DNA of 34,403 nt from JAQYVZ01 sp035269105 (GTDB lineage Bacteria > Desulfobacterota > Desulfuromonadia > Desulfuromonadales > BM103): assembly GCA_035269105.1 (NCBI GenBank), contig DATFJP010000315.1, positions 1-34,403 of the forward strand, in the 5' to 3' direction. Both the position numbers and the translations under genes were made by a program. Every line of letters starts with the position of its first letter. Position 1 is the stretch's first letter. Positions 23,602-31,583 of this stretch are shown one piece after another. The notes beneath the pieces are model-generated. The model was not told where the DNA came from, did no database searches, and was given only the letters and a program-made list of their open reading frames with translations.

Positions 23602-23720
23602 GATAAAGGTCTTGCATATTTCGACGTATTGTCGGAACCCCGTGTCCGGATGGCACAGGCCATCGTGGTGACGAAGCACGGGCCGGCGATGTCTCCCGCC
23701 GGTAGCTACTCCCCTTTACA
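23602..23720 (-). ncRNA. yybP-ykoY manganese riboswitch
   Basis: Read on the minus strand, the element opens with TAAAGGGGAGTAGC (23704-23717) and closes with GCAAGACCTTTA (23604-23615). These are the two signature sequences of the yybP-ykoY (Mn2+) aptamer. TAAAGG and CCTTTA form the basal P1 stem. Between them a CCGGCG/CGCCGG hairpin follows the first conserved loop, and GACAATACG...AAATAT precedes GCAAGACC, as in known members. These riboswitches bind Mn2+ and turn on exporters and other Mn-homeostasis genes. Here the downstream gene is the deleted htpX, an uncommon partner as far as I know. Confidence 0.9.
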
Positions 23721-24036
23721 TGAAAATTATCTCTAATCACTACAGAAGAAGTCAACAAAAAAGCGACACCATCTCTACCAAGTAGATGTAAAATAAATTT
23801 TCCAATGGACGTTGCCACCGGTCATCAAGACTGCGCGGTGCTGAACTCAGCCACTGGGGAAGCAGGATGATTTTGGTCCTCCCTTTATTTAGTTTCCGGC
23901 TGGACACTATTTAAGCTCGTGACAAGTGTTTTTTCCCGTAGGATAATGACACTGGCCGCCTTGAAGCGTTGCCAGACTAGAGAGGTCTCTCCATTGAAAT
24001 CGTTGAGTTCGTACAGGACTTGACAATGGTGAAAAT
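23721..24036. other. divergent intergenic region between the riboswitch and the permease gene
   Basis: It must hold promoters for both the riboswitch transcript (minus) and the permease (plus). The only structure I can point to is the dyad AGAGA-GG-TCTCT at 23979-23990, 46 bp before the permease start. No gene is seen. Confidence 0.4.
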
Positions 24037-26130
24037 ATGACGGCGAGCATGAAACAAAAACGGCTGAAAAAAGAACTCGGTCTGCGGGATGTCTATGCCA
24101 TTGCAACCGGAGCGACCTTGAGCGCCGGGTTCTTCCTGCTGCCGGGGATCGCTGCGACGCAGGCTGGACCGGCTCTGGTCATGGCCTATTTGCTGGCGGC
24201 CCTGCCGCTGGTTCCGGCCATGTTCAGCGTCATAGAACTGGCGACAGCCATGCCGCGCGCCGGCGGCGTCTATTATTTTCTCGATCGATCACTCGGACCT
24301 TTTCTCGGCTGTATCGGCGGGATTGGTACGTGGCTGGCTCTGCTTCTGAAGGTCACCTTCGCCCTGGTCGGCATGGGAGCCTACATTTCCCTCTTTCTGC
24401 CAAACCTGTCCATCACGCCGATTGCCGTGACAATTGCCCTGGTTCTGGCTGCTCTCAACATCGTGGGGGCGAAGAAGAGCGGCAGGGTTCAGATTATTCT
24501 GGTCTTCGGCCTGCTGAGCATCCTGGCCGTGTTCCTCGCCAGCGGGGTGCCCTCATTCCAGCCAGTCCACTTCGAGAATTTCTTTGCCGCAGGCTTTGAC
24601 GCAATTGTCGCGACCGCCGGCATGGTTTATATCAGTTACGTTGGCGTCACCAAGGTAGCGAGCCTTTCGGAAGAGGTAAAAGACCCGGAAAAAAACCTGC
24701 CAAGGGGAATCATCCTGGCATTACTGACCGCGATCCTGATCTATGTGCTTGGCACCATGATGATTGTCGGCCTCGTTCCGCCTGACGAGCTACGGGGCAA
24801 CCTGACCCCGGTCGCATCCGCTGCCGAATACGCTCTGGGTCGTCCGGGCGTCATCCTGCTTTCGCTGGCGGCGATGTTCGCCTTCATTTCCGTAGCCAAT
24901 GCCGGCATGATGAGCGCATCACGTTACCCTCTGGCAATGAGCCGCGATCACCTGCTGCCTCGCCGCTTCAGGGAACTGGGCAGGTTCGGGACACCCTTCT
25001 ATTCGATTGTCTTGACCCTCTCCACCATGATCCTGATCCTGGTTCTGTTCGATCCGATGAAGATCGCCAAGCTGGCCAGCGTTTTTCAGTTGCTGATGTT
25101 TGCGCTGGTCTGTCTGGCGGTTATCGTCATGCGCGAGAGCAAAATCCCCTCTTATGACCCGGGGCGCAAGTCGCCGCTCTATCCCTGGATGCAGCTCGCC
25201 GGGATCATTGCACCCTTCTACCTGATCTTTGAAATGGGAGTCCTGTCAATCAGCTTCTCGGTCGGCTTGATCGTGATCTCTTCGCTTTGGTACCGCTACT
25301 ACGCACGCCATCGCGTTGCCCGTACCGGTGCCATTTACCATGTCTTCGAACGGCTCGGAAGGCACCGTCATCATGATCTGGACACAGAACTGCGTGGCAT
25401 CCTCAGAGAGAAGGGTTTGCGTGAAGAGGATCCTTTTGATGATATCGTCAGGCGCTGCCTGGTATTCGATCTTACTGGCGAAACTTCCTTCGAAGGCGTG
25501 ATCCGGCGGATTGCCGACGAGATCTCTTCGAGGGTGAATCTTACTGCCGAGGAAATCATAGGCCGAATCATGGAAGGGACTCGCATTGGTGCGACCCCGG
25601 TAACCCGCGGCGTGGCTTTGCCGCATTTTCGAACCGATCGCATCGACCACACGGAAATGGCGCTCGTGCGATGCCGCAAGGGTGTGCGGATGCGAACCTA
25701 TGATCCCTTGACCCATGAAGAGGCAGAGGAGGTCAGGGTTCATGCTATCTTCTTTTTGGTCAGCCCGGAGGACAACCCGACCCAGCATCTGCGGATTCTG
25801 GCCCGGATCGCTGAGCGCGTCGATGAAGGCAGCTTTCCCATTGAGTGGCATCAGGCGCGAAGTGACTTTGAATTGCAAGACTCTTTGCTACACGACGATC
25901 GTTTCTTGGTGTTGCAGATCAAGAGCGATAAACCAACCTGTGTTCTGATCGGCAAGTCCCTGCGGGAGGCCGGCATTCCGCAGGGGTGCCTGGTTGCGAC
26001 CTTGAGCCGGGACGGTGAATCATTCGTCCCGAACGGTCGCACGATATTGCGGGATGGTGACGAACTGAGTCTTATCGGCGAGGATGAGGGGTTGGATTTA
26101 TTGCGGGATACCTACTTGCCAAAAAGATAG
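24037..26130 (+). CDS. APC-family permease fused to EIIA-like and RCK_C-like domains
   Basis: A 697-aa protein. Residues about 12-430 form an amino acid-polyamine-organocation permease with 12 helices (LGLRDVYAIATGATLSAGFF, GGVYYFLDRSLGP, SLSEEVKDPEKNLPRGI, SASRYPLAMSRDHLLPRRF). Residues about 450-620 resemble a PTS EIIA type-2 (fructose/NtrN-like) domain, with His530 in GVALPHFRTD at the phospho-histidine position. The last 70 residues (about 630-695) resemble an RCK_C/TrkA_C ligand-binding module (GIPQGCLVATLSRDG, LRDGDELSLIGE). The cytoplasmic tail suggests transport controlled by phosphorylation or a small ligand. The ATG at 24037 has no strong ribosome site; the ATG at 24049 is an alternative. 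Its stop codon lies in a truncated dispersed repeat. Confidence 0.87.
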   Translation: MTASMKQKRLKKELGLRDVYAIATGATLSAGFFLLPGIAATQAGPALVMAYLLAALPLVPAMFSVIELATAMPRAGGVYYFLDRSLGPFLGCIGGIGTWLALLLKVTFALVGMGAYISLFLPNLSITPIAVTIALVLAALNIVGAKKSGRVQIILVFGLLSILAVFLASGVPSFQPVHFENFFAAGFDAIVATAGMVYISYVGVTKVASLSEEVKDPEKNLPRGIILALLTAILIYVLGTMMIVGLVPPDELRGNLTPVASAAEYALGRPGVILLSLAAMFAFISVANAGMMSASRYPLAMSRDHLLPRRFRELGRFGTPFYSIVLTLSTMILILVLFDPMKIAKLASVFQLLMFALVCLAVIVMRESKIPSYDPGRKSPLYPWMQLAGIIAPFYLIFEMGVLSISFSVGLIVISSLWYRYYARHRVARTGAIYHVFERLGRHRHHDLDTELRGILREKGLREEDPFDDIVRRCLVFDLTGETSFEGVIRRIADEISSRVNLTAEEIIGRIMEGTRIGATPVTRGVALPHFRTDRIDHTEMALVRCRKGVRMRTYDPLTHEEAEEVRVHAIFFLVSPEDNPTQHLRILARIAERVDEGSFPIEWHQARSDFELQDSLLHDDRFLVLQIKSDKPTCVLIGKSLREAGIPQGCLVATLSRDGESFVPNGRTILRDGDELSLIGEDEGLDLLRDTYLPKR

Positions 26131-26178
26131 TTGGTTTCCGTCCGGAAACGGTTCTTTTCCGCCCTGGCGGCGTCAATC
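26127..26178 (-). repeat. truncated copy 3 of the dispersed repeat, overlapping a stop codon
   Basis: This 52-bp segment is the reverse complement of the right end of copy 2 (about 7829-7882), with one difference. It starts with ATAG, whose TAG is the stop codon of the permease gene, and ends abruptly after CGGCGTCAATC where the other copies continue. Only the right third of the element, with the GTTTCCG/CGGAAAC palindrome, is present. Confidence 0.8.
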
Positions 26179-26667
26179 GATTTGCAAGGCGGCCCGGTTC
26201 TGAAATTTAACCGTTCCAGGCTGACAGATAATGGACTGGCCGCAGCCTGCGGATTGAATGGATATGGAATCTACCCCTCGGCAGCCCACCGCTTGTAGTC
26301 AGAGGCCACGTGCTCGGCAATTGGCAACTCGATCTCCTGTTCAAAACAACAAGATTACCAGCATGCCGTAGGATCCAACCCTAAGCAAAGCGCTTCTTCT
26401 CTGCTAGCAGATTCCGATTTTCTTCCTTTTCCTCTCCGTGTTGCGACCATTACCGAAACAGGGGGCAAAAATCTGCCTCCGAAGTAGCAGTCTGCTGATT
26501 GTCGATTCGGCTGAAACTGATAATCTGGACACCCTGATAAATATCAGTGACAAGGGGAAGAAAAAAGGCTGGCCATCACGATTGCATCGAACCACTGACG
26601 GCAGCCTGGAGATTTTAACCACACGACCTCCGGGAAAGTCAGCAGCTCACGGAAAGGATGAAAAGAT
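26179..26667. other. gene-free stretch before the zinc-ribbon gene
   Basis: No supported gene. On the minus strand a short open stretch ends EIELPIAEHVASDYKRWAAEG before a stop near 26272, but it has no start codon and no family I recognise. It may be a relic of a lost gene. No terminator or clear repeat was seen. Confidence 0.4.
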
Positions 26668-26832
26668 ATGGCCGTCAATACTGTCATTGAATGCCCCGAC
26701 TGCCGAGGCAGAATAGTGTGCACGGCGCAGGCACTGCGGACCGGCCTGGAGTTGTCCTGTCCGGTCTGCGGCGAAAAATTTCCTTGCGGAACCAGGGAAA
26801 TCCGCCAGGCTCTGAAAAGTCTGACCCGATAA
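26668..26832 (+). CDS. 54-aa zinc-ribbon-type protein
   Basis: A short cysteine-rich protein starting MAVNTVIECPDCRGRIV. Two CxxC knuckles, C9-C12 and C31-C34 (CPVCGEKF), with extra cysteines at 18 and 40, are the pattern of a small zinc ribbon. The C-terminus is a basic helix (REIRQALKSLTR). An AAGGA site precedes the ATG. The gene ends 44 bases before the DUF1540 gene, and both encode small metal-binding-like proteins, so they are probably one transcript. Function unknown. Confidence 0.65.
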   Translation: MAVNTVIECPDCRGRIVCTAQALRTGLELSCPVCGEKFPCGTREIRQALKSLTR

Positions 26833-26876
26833 TTAAAATTCCCGAAAATACCCCGGGAGGGAAAGGAGCGTGCCCA

Positions 26877-27170
26877 ATGGCAATGAAGATGCCGAAAGTC
26901 ACCGCATGTACCGTTGAAAAATGTTCCTACAACAAAGACCAGAGTTGTCGCGCCCTGGCCATAACCATCGGCGACCCCGGCGGTGAGCCCGCCTGCGACA
27001 CCTATTTTCCAGCCTTGCAGCAAGGCGGTGTTATGGATGCGACTGCCGGAGTCGGCGCCTGCAAAGCCGCGGACTGCAAGTTCAATCAGGATTTCGAATG
27101 TGCCGCCGAAAGTATCTCGGTCGGCCTGCAGCGGAATGACCCGGACTGCCTGACCTATAAATCCGGTTGA
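26877..27170 (+). CDS. protein with two DUF1540 cysteine motifs
   Basis: A 97-aa protein made of two similar halves. Each has the DUF1540 pattern C-x4-C-x-(Y/F)-N-x5-C-xA followed by a fourth cysteine: C11, C16, C24, C40 and C62, C67, C75, C91. Four conserved cysteines per unit suggest two metal sites. DUF1540 proteins are common in anaerobes and spore-formers and have no settled function. The open frame extends to 26691, but the ATG at 26877 follows AAAGGAG and begins just before the first motif. Confidence 0.85.
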   Translation: MAMKMPKVTACTVEKCSYNKDQSCRALAITIGDPGGEPACDTYFPALQQGGVMDATAGVGACKAADCKFNQDFECAAESISVGLQRNDPDCLTYKSG

Positions 27171-27434
27171 TCGCAAAAGGGGCATCGCCAAGCGATTTCA
27201 GGCTTTCTGCTGCTTATGGTTTGGTGTCTTCTGCAAAACCGGGTTGATCGGCTTTGGCAGCGGCTGAAAAAAGTTTCATCCGGGAATTTCGGGGAAGTTT
27301 TCCCGGAGTTTGAGCTGCCGATCTGCTAAGTGTCAGCCTTCGAACCGGGGACGCGCCCCCGGGTTGGCGGCAGAGAAGATGCAAGATGGAGAATCATGTA
27401 TCATGGCTCCCCGGAATTCCCGGATGAGCATATG

Positions 27435-27475
27435 AAAAAAGGGCCTTACGGCATTTCGCTGTAAGGCCCTTTTTT
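27435..27475. terminator. bidirectional terminator downstream of katG
   Basis: AAAAAAGGGCCTTAC (27435-27449) pairs perfectly with GTAAGGCCCTTTTTT (27461-27475) around an 11-base loop, giving A-tract/T-tract symmetry on both strands. It ends katG on the minus strand (16 bp past the stop) and the DUF1540 transcript on the plus strand. The rest of the 320-bp spacer holds two weaker GC-rich hairpins (around 27270-27298 and 27337-27364) and no gene. Confidence 0.92.
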
Positions 27476-27490
27476 AGGTTGCTGCTGCGA

Positions 27491-29701
27491 TCAGGCGAGA
27501 TCGTAGCGGTCAAGGTTCATGACCTTGTCCCAGGCCGCGACAAAGTCGTGCACGAACTTCTCCTGGGAGTCTTCAGAGCCGTAGACTTCGGCAAGGGCCC
27601 GCAGTTGCGAGTTCGCGCCGAAAATCAGGTCGACCCGGGTGGCGGTCCACTTGGGCTCGCCGTTCTTCCGGTCCCGTCCCTCAAAGATATCGGTATCATC
27701 GGCGACCGGCTGCCAGACCGTATCCAGATCGAGCAGGTTGACGAAGAAGTCATTGGTCAAGGTCTCCGGCCGGGCGGTGAAAACGCCATGTTTGGACTGT
27801 TCGAAGTTGGCGTTCAAAGCGCGCATGCCGCCGATCAGAACCGTCATCTCCGGCGCGGTCAAGGTCAGCAGCTGCGCCCGGTCGACCAGCAGTTCCTCGG
27901 CCGAAACGGCGTACTTGGCTTTCTGGTAGTTGCGGAACCCGTCCGCGGCCGGCTCGAGGACCTCGAAAGCCTCGACGTCGGTCTGCTCCGCCGTGGCATC
28001 GGTCCGCCCCGGCGCAAACGGCACGGTCACTTCATGACCGGCATCCCTGGCCGCCTGTTCGACCGCGGCGCAGCCGCCCAGAACGATCAGGTCGGCGAGG
28101 GAGACCCGCTTGCCGCCGGATTGGGCGGTGTTGAATTCTTTCTGGATCCCTTCGAAGGTCTTCAGCGCCTTGGCCAGCTGCTGCGGCTCATTCACAGTCC
28201 AGTCCCGCTGCGGGGCCAGGCGGATGCGGGCGCCGTTGGCGCCGCCGCGCATATCGGAACCGCGGAAGGTCGAGGCCGAGGCCCAGGCGGTGGCCGCCAG
28301 CTGCGAAACGGGCAATCCCGAGGCGAGAATCTTCTCCTTGAGGTCGGCGATATCCTGGTCGTCGATCAGCTCATGATCGACCGCCGGGACCGGATCCTGC
28401 CACAGCAGGTCTTCCTCCGGCACTTCCGGCCCGAAATAACGGGACTTGGGACCCATATCCCGGTGCGTCAGCTTGAACCAGGCGCGGGCAAAAGCATCGG
28501 CAAACTCGTCCGGGTTCGCCAGGTAGCGCCGGGCGATCGGCTCGTAGATCGGGTCATAGCGCAGTGAAAGGTCTGCCGTGGTCATCATCGGCCGGTGCTT
28601 CTTCGACGGGTCGTGGGCATCCACCACCATGTCCTCTTCGTCGACATCCTTGGCCAGCCACTGCCAGGCGCCGGCGGGACTCTTGACCTTTTCATACTCA
28701 TATTTGAACAACACCTTCAGGTAGCCCATGTCCCAGGTGGTGGGATTCGGCTTCCAGGCCCCCTCGATGCCGCTGCCGATGGTATCGCCGGCCTTGCCGC
28801 TGCCGAAGCTGCTCTTCCAGCCGAGACCTAGCTGCTCGATCGGGGCGGCTTCCGGGTCCGGACCGACATGGGCGGGATCGCCGGCGCCGTGGCATTTACC
28901 GAAGGTGTGACCGCCGGCGACCAGGGCAACCGTCTCCTCGTCGTTCATCGCCATGCGGCCGAAGGTTTCGCGCACGTCGATTCCCGACTTGACGGGATCA
29001 GGTTCACCGTCCGGGCCTTCCGGGTTGACATAGATCAGACCCATCTGCACGGCCGCCAGGGGGTTTTCGAGATCGCGGTCACCGGAGTAGCGACTCTTGG
29101 GTTTGTCGCTGGTCGCCAGCCATTCCTCTTCAGAGCCCCAGTAAATGTCTTTTTCCGGTTCCCAGATGTCTTCGCGCCCGCCGGCAAAGCCGAAGGTCTT
29201 AAAGCCCATTGACTCCAGAGCACAGTTGCCGGCGAGAATCATCAGGTCGGCCCAGGAGATTTTCCTGCCGTACTTCTGCTTGATCGGCCAGAGCAGACGG
29301 CGCGCCTTGTCGAGAAGGACGTTGTCCGGCCAGCTGTTGAGGGGTGCGAAGCGCTGGTTGCCGGTCCCGCCGCCGCCGCGGCCGTCGCCCATGCGGTACG
29401 TACCCGCGCTGTGCCAGGCCATGCGGATCATCAGCCCGCCGTAGTGACCGTAGTCGGCCGGCCACCAGTCCTGCGAATCGGTCATAAATGCATAAAGATC
29501 CTCTTTTACCGCCTTGAGATCGAGGCTTTTGAATTCTTCTGCGTAGTCGAAATCCTCGCCCATCGGATTGGACAGGCTGGAATGCTGGTGCAGGATATCC
29601 AGGTTCAGCCGGTTCGGCCACCAGTCCTGATTGCTGGGGCCACCACCGGCGACCTGCTTGCCGGTTTTGCCTGTTACGGGGCATTTGCTTTCATTGCTCA
29701 T
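27491..29701 (-). CDS. katG: catalase-peroxidase KatG
   Basis: A 736-aa bifunctional haem enzyme that removes hydrogen peroxide. The distal site RMAWHSAGTYR gives Arg93, Trp96 and His97; the proximal haem ligand is His265 in VAGGHTFGKCHG. Trp96, Tyr224 (GLIYVNPEG) and Met250 (FGRM) provide the Trp-Tyr-Met adduct needed for catalase activity. Both the haem-binding N-terminal and the degenerate C-terminal peroxidase domains are complete. There is no signal peptide, so it is cytoplasmic. A strong AAAGGAGGT site precedes the ATG. It follows the PerR-type regulator gene by 133 bp on the same strand and is likely its target. Confidence 0.97.
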   Translation of the reverse strand: MSNESKCPVTGKTGKQVAGGGPSNQDWWPNRLNLDILHQHSSLSNPMGEDFDYAEEFKSLDLKAVKEDLYAFMTDSQDWWPADYGHYGGLMIRMAWHSAGTYRMGDGRGGGGTGNQRFAPLNSWPDNVLLDKARRLLWPIKQKYGRKISWADLMILAGNCALESMGFKTFGFAGGREDIWEPEKDIYWGSEEEWLATSDKPKSRYSGDRDLENPLAAVQMGLIYVNPEGPDGEPDPVKSGIDVRETFGRMAMNDEETVALVAGGHTFGKCHGAGDPAHVGPDPEAAPIEQLGLGWKSSFGSGKAGDTIGSGIEGAWKPNPTTWDMGYLKVLFKYEYEKVKSPAGAWQWLAKDVDEEDMVVDAHDPSKKHRPMMTTADLSLRYDPIYEPIARRYLANPDEFADAFARAWFKLTHRDMGPKSRYFGPEVPEEDLLWQDPVPAVDHELIDDQDIADLKEKILASGLPVSQLAATAWASASTFRGSDMRGGANGARIRLAPQRDWTVNEPQQLAKALKTFEGIQKEFNTAQSGGKRVSLADLIVLGGCAAVEQAARDAGHEVTVPFAPGRTDATAEQTDVEAFEVLEPAADGFRNYQKAKYAVSAEELLVDRAQLLTLTAPEMTVLIGGMRALNANFEQSKHGVFTARPETLTNDFFVNLLDLDTVWQPVADDTDIFEGRDRKNGEPKWTATRVDLIFGANSQLRALAEVYGSEDSQEKFVHDFVAAWDKVMNLDRYDLA

Positions 29702-29834
29702 GAAACGACCTCCTTTGGTTGAATGAGGGGATTTACTGATCTTCCTGTGGTTGTTGCGCGAATTTTTTCCGGTCCATCAACTCTCTTGAATCACTTTTTG
29801 TCTTCCCTGTAATCTTCACCCGTGACCGCACTGT

Positions 29835-30272
29835 CTATTGCTGCTGGCAGGAGGGGCAGATGCCGAAAAGTTCCACCTGGTGAGACGTGATCCGGTAGCC
29901 TGTCGCTTTCGCCACCTCGCCTGTCAGCTGGTCCAGCAGGCTGACATCGGGATCGAGGATGCTATTGCATCTGGTACAGATCAGGTGAGGGTGAGGATAA
30001 GGCTTGTTGCCGTCGTAACGGCTGCGACCGTCTGGAAAACCGATCTCCAGGATTTCGCCGATCTCCTTCAGCAAATGGACGGTCTTGTAGACCGTGGCCA
30101 GGCTCGTGGTCGGAAACCGGGTTTTCACCTGGCGATAAACCTCTTCGATACTCGGGTGCTGGTCGGTATTGAGCAGAGCCTGCAGAATGGCTATGCGTTG
30201 CGGGGTAATTCGAAACTCCTGCTGGCGCAGCTTGTCGAGGATTTCTTCCATGCGGTTTTGTGAGTTTTTCAA
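29835..30272 (-). CDS. Fur-family regulator of the PerR type
   Basis: A 145-aa metal-dependent repressor. The winged helix domain (1-85) has FRITPQRIAILQALL and the recognition helix in TTSLATVYKTVHLL. The metal sites include His39, Asp87, His94, His96 and Asp107, and structural zinc ligands Cys99-x2-Cys102 and Cys139-x2-Cys142. Asp at 107, where Fur proteins carry Glu, is the PerR-type peroxide-sensing feature, and the adjacent katG supports that reading. The frame starts with TTG (30272), which has an AGGT site upstream; the ATG at 30251 is an alternative with no visible site. Confidence 0.88.
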   Translation of the reverse strand: MKNSQNRMEEILDKLRQQEFRITPQRIAILQALLNTDQHPSIEEVYRQVKTRFPTTSLATVYKTVHLLKEIGEILEIGFPDGRSRYDGNKPYPHPHLICTRCNSILDPDVSLLDQLTGEVAKATGYRITSHQVELFGICPSCQQQ

Positions 30273-30303
30273 ATCAGCAACCTGAGCGCTGGTGACCCTT
30301 TAA

Positions 30304-30318
30304 GGATAACGATTATTA
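30304..30318. promoter_or_regulatory. candidate Fur/PerR box upstream of the regulator gene
   Basis: The minus-strand 15-mer TAATAATCGTTATCC matches 11 of 14 scored positions of the 7-1-7 Fur box and 10 of 14 of the PerR box. It lies 32 bases upstream of the TTG start of the regulator gene, as expected for autoregulation. No comparable site was seen immediately upstream of katG or fbpA within the window. Confidence 0.5.
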
Positions 30319-30368
30319 GTAAGTAAACAACATACTATAAGTGCCTGTCAAGCCCCTCTTAAAGAATA

Positions 30369-30404
30369 TGGTATTTCATGCAGATGTGGCATTTCATGCA
30401 AAAG
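30369..30404. repeat. tandem 18-bp direct repeat
   Basis: TGGTATTTCATGCAGATG (30369-30386) is followed at once by TGGCATTTCATGCAAAAG (30387-30404), with 15 of 18 positions equal. It lies in the 219-bp spacer between the end of fbpC and the PerR-type gene, about 100 bp upstream of the latter. It could be a regulator site or a chance duplication. Confidence 0.6.
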
Positions 30405-30491
30405 TCCCCTCGCAGCCATGCTTTGCCAAGACGGCGAGTCCGTACCGACCGGTGGAGAAAACTCTTCCGGAATTCCCGGCTGGCTTATTTT

Positions 30492-31568
30492 TCAAGAATC
30501 TGCGCGGGCACGCACATTCTCTTCCCTGGGAAAAGTCACCAGGTGACGAACGTCGGACCTGATGCCGATATGTTCTCCCGGTTTATGGTCACAGTGACTC
30601 GGCACCAGCGCCTGCACCAGATCGCCGCTGATCAGGCGAAGGGTGTAAAAGACATTGGCACCGCGGAAGTTGCGGCGAACGACTTCCGCCTTGATCGGAC
30701 TGCTATCGTCATGGACCACATCCTCGGGACGAATCAGGACATCGACGGCGCCGCGATGCTCGGTATCGGCGCAGAAAACCCCGTCCAGGGTGCCGAGACC
30801 GGTTTCGACCTTCCCGGTGGCCTGTATGTTTCCCGGGATAAACATCCCTTCACCGACAAAAGCGGCCACCCGGCGGTTCGCGGGGCAGTGGTAAAGCGTA
30901 TGCGCCTCATCCCACTGCAGCATCGTGCCATCGTCCATCACCCCGATGCGGTCAGCCACGGCAAACGCTTCGTGCTGGTTATGGGTTACGAACAGGGCCG
31001 TCGCCCCATAGGCCTTGAGAATATCGCGAACCTCGACCGAGAGCCGTTCCCGCAGGGCGACATCGAGATTGGAGAAAGGCTCGTCCATCAGCAGCAGGTC
31101 CGGTTTGGGGGCCAGGGCCCGGGCCAGGGCGACCCGCTGCTGCTGCCCGCCGGAGATTTCGTGGGGATATTTGGTGTGGGCCTTGTCGAGACCGACCAGC
31201 TCAAGCATCTCGCTGACCCGCACCGCTCGCTCTCTGCGTTCCAGATCCTGCAGCCCGAAAGCCACATTGCCGAACAGGGTCAGGTGGGGAAACAAAGCAT
31301 AATCCTGGAAAACCATGCCAATTGCCCGCTTGGCCGGGGCGGTCGTCAACCCTGCCTGGCTGACGATTTTACCGTTCAGCGCAATCGTTCCCTGCAGCAG
31401 CGGTTCGAAGCCGGCAATCGTGCGCAGCACCGTCGTCTTGCCGCAGCCACTCGCACCCAGCAAGCAGCCGATCTGGCCTTTCTCCAGGGTCAAAGAAAGA
31501 TTCTTGACCACCCACTGCGACCCGTAAGCCTGGGAAACATCCTTCATCTCCAGAACGATCTTGTCCAT
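30492..31568 (-). CDS. fbpC: ferric iron ABC transporter ATPase FbpC
   Basis: A 358-aa ATPase: Walker A GASGCGKTT, Q-loop MVFQDYALFPHLTL, signature ISGGQQQRVALARALA, Walker B LLLMDEPFSNLD and switch FVTHNQHEAFAVADR. A C-terminal regulatory region of about 120 residues with a TOBE-like fold (DVLIRPEDVV) places it in the FbpC/PotA-type iron group rather than among short ATPases. It starts 15 bases after the permease stop. It is the last gene of fbpABC. Confidence 0.93.
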   Translation of the reverse strand: MDKIVLEMKDVSQAYGSQWVVKNLSLTLEKGQIGCLLGASGCGKTTVLRTIAGFEPLLQGTIALNGKIVSQAGLTTAPAKRAIGMVFQDYALFPHLTLFGNVAFGLQDLERRERAVRVSEMLELVGLDKAHTKYPHEISGGQQQRVALARALAPKPDLLLMDEPFSNLDVALRERLSVEVRDILKAYGATALFVTHNQHEAFAVADRIGVMDDGTMLQWDEAHTLYHCPANRRVAAFVGEGMFIPGNIQATGKVETGLGTLDGVFCADTEHRGAVDVLIRPEDVVHDDSSPIKAEVVRRNFRGANVFYTLRLISGDLVQALVPSHCDHKPGEHIGIRSDVRHLVTFPREENVRARADS

Positions 31569-31583
31569 ATCTCTCCCGTAACG

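Noticed and set aside
26272..26350. Minus-strand stretch ending EIELPIAEHVASDYKRW as a gene
   Set aside because: Short, no start codon, bounded by stops and no recognised family; at most a relic.
28595..29212. Long plus-strand frames opposite katG and similar frames opposite other genes
   Set aside because: They mirror the codon bias of the real gene on the other strand and have no start signals or family motifs.
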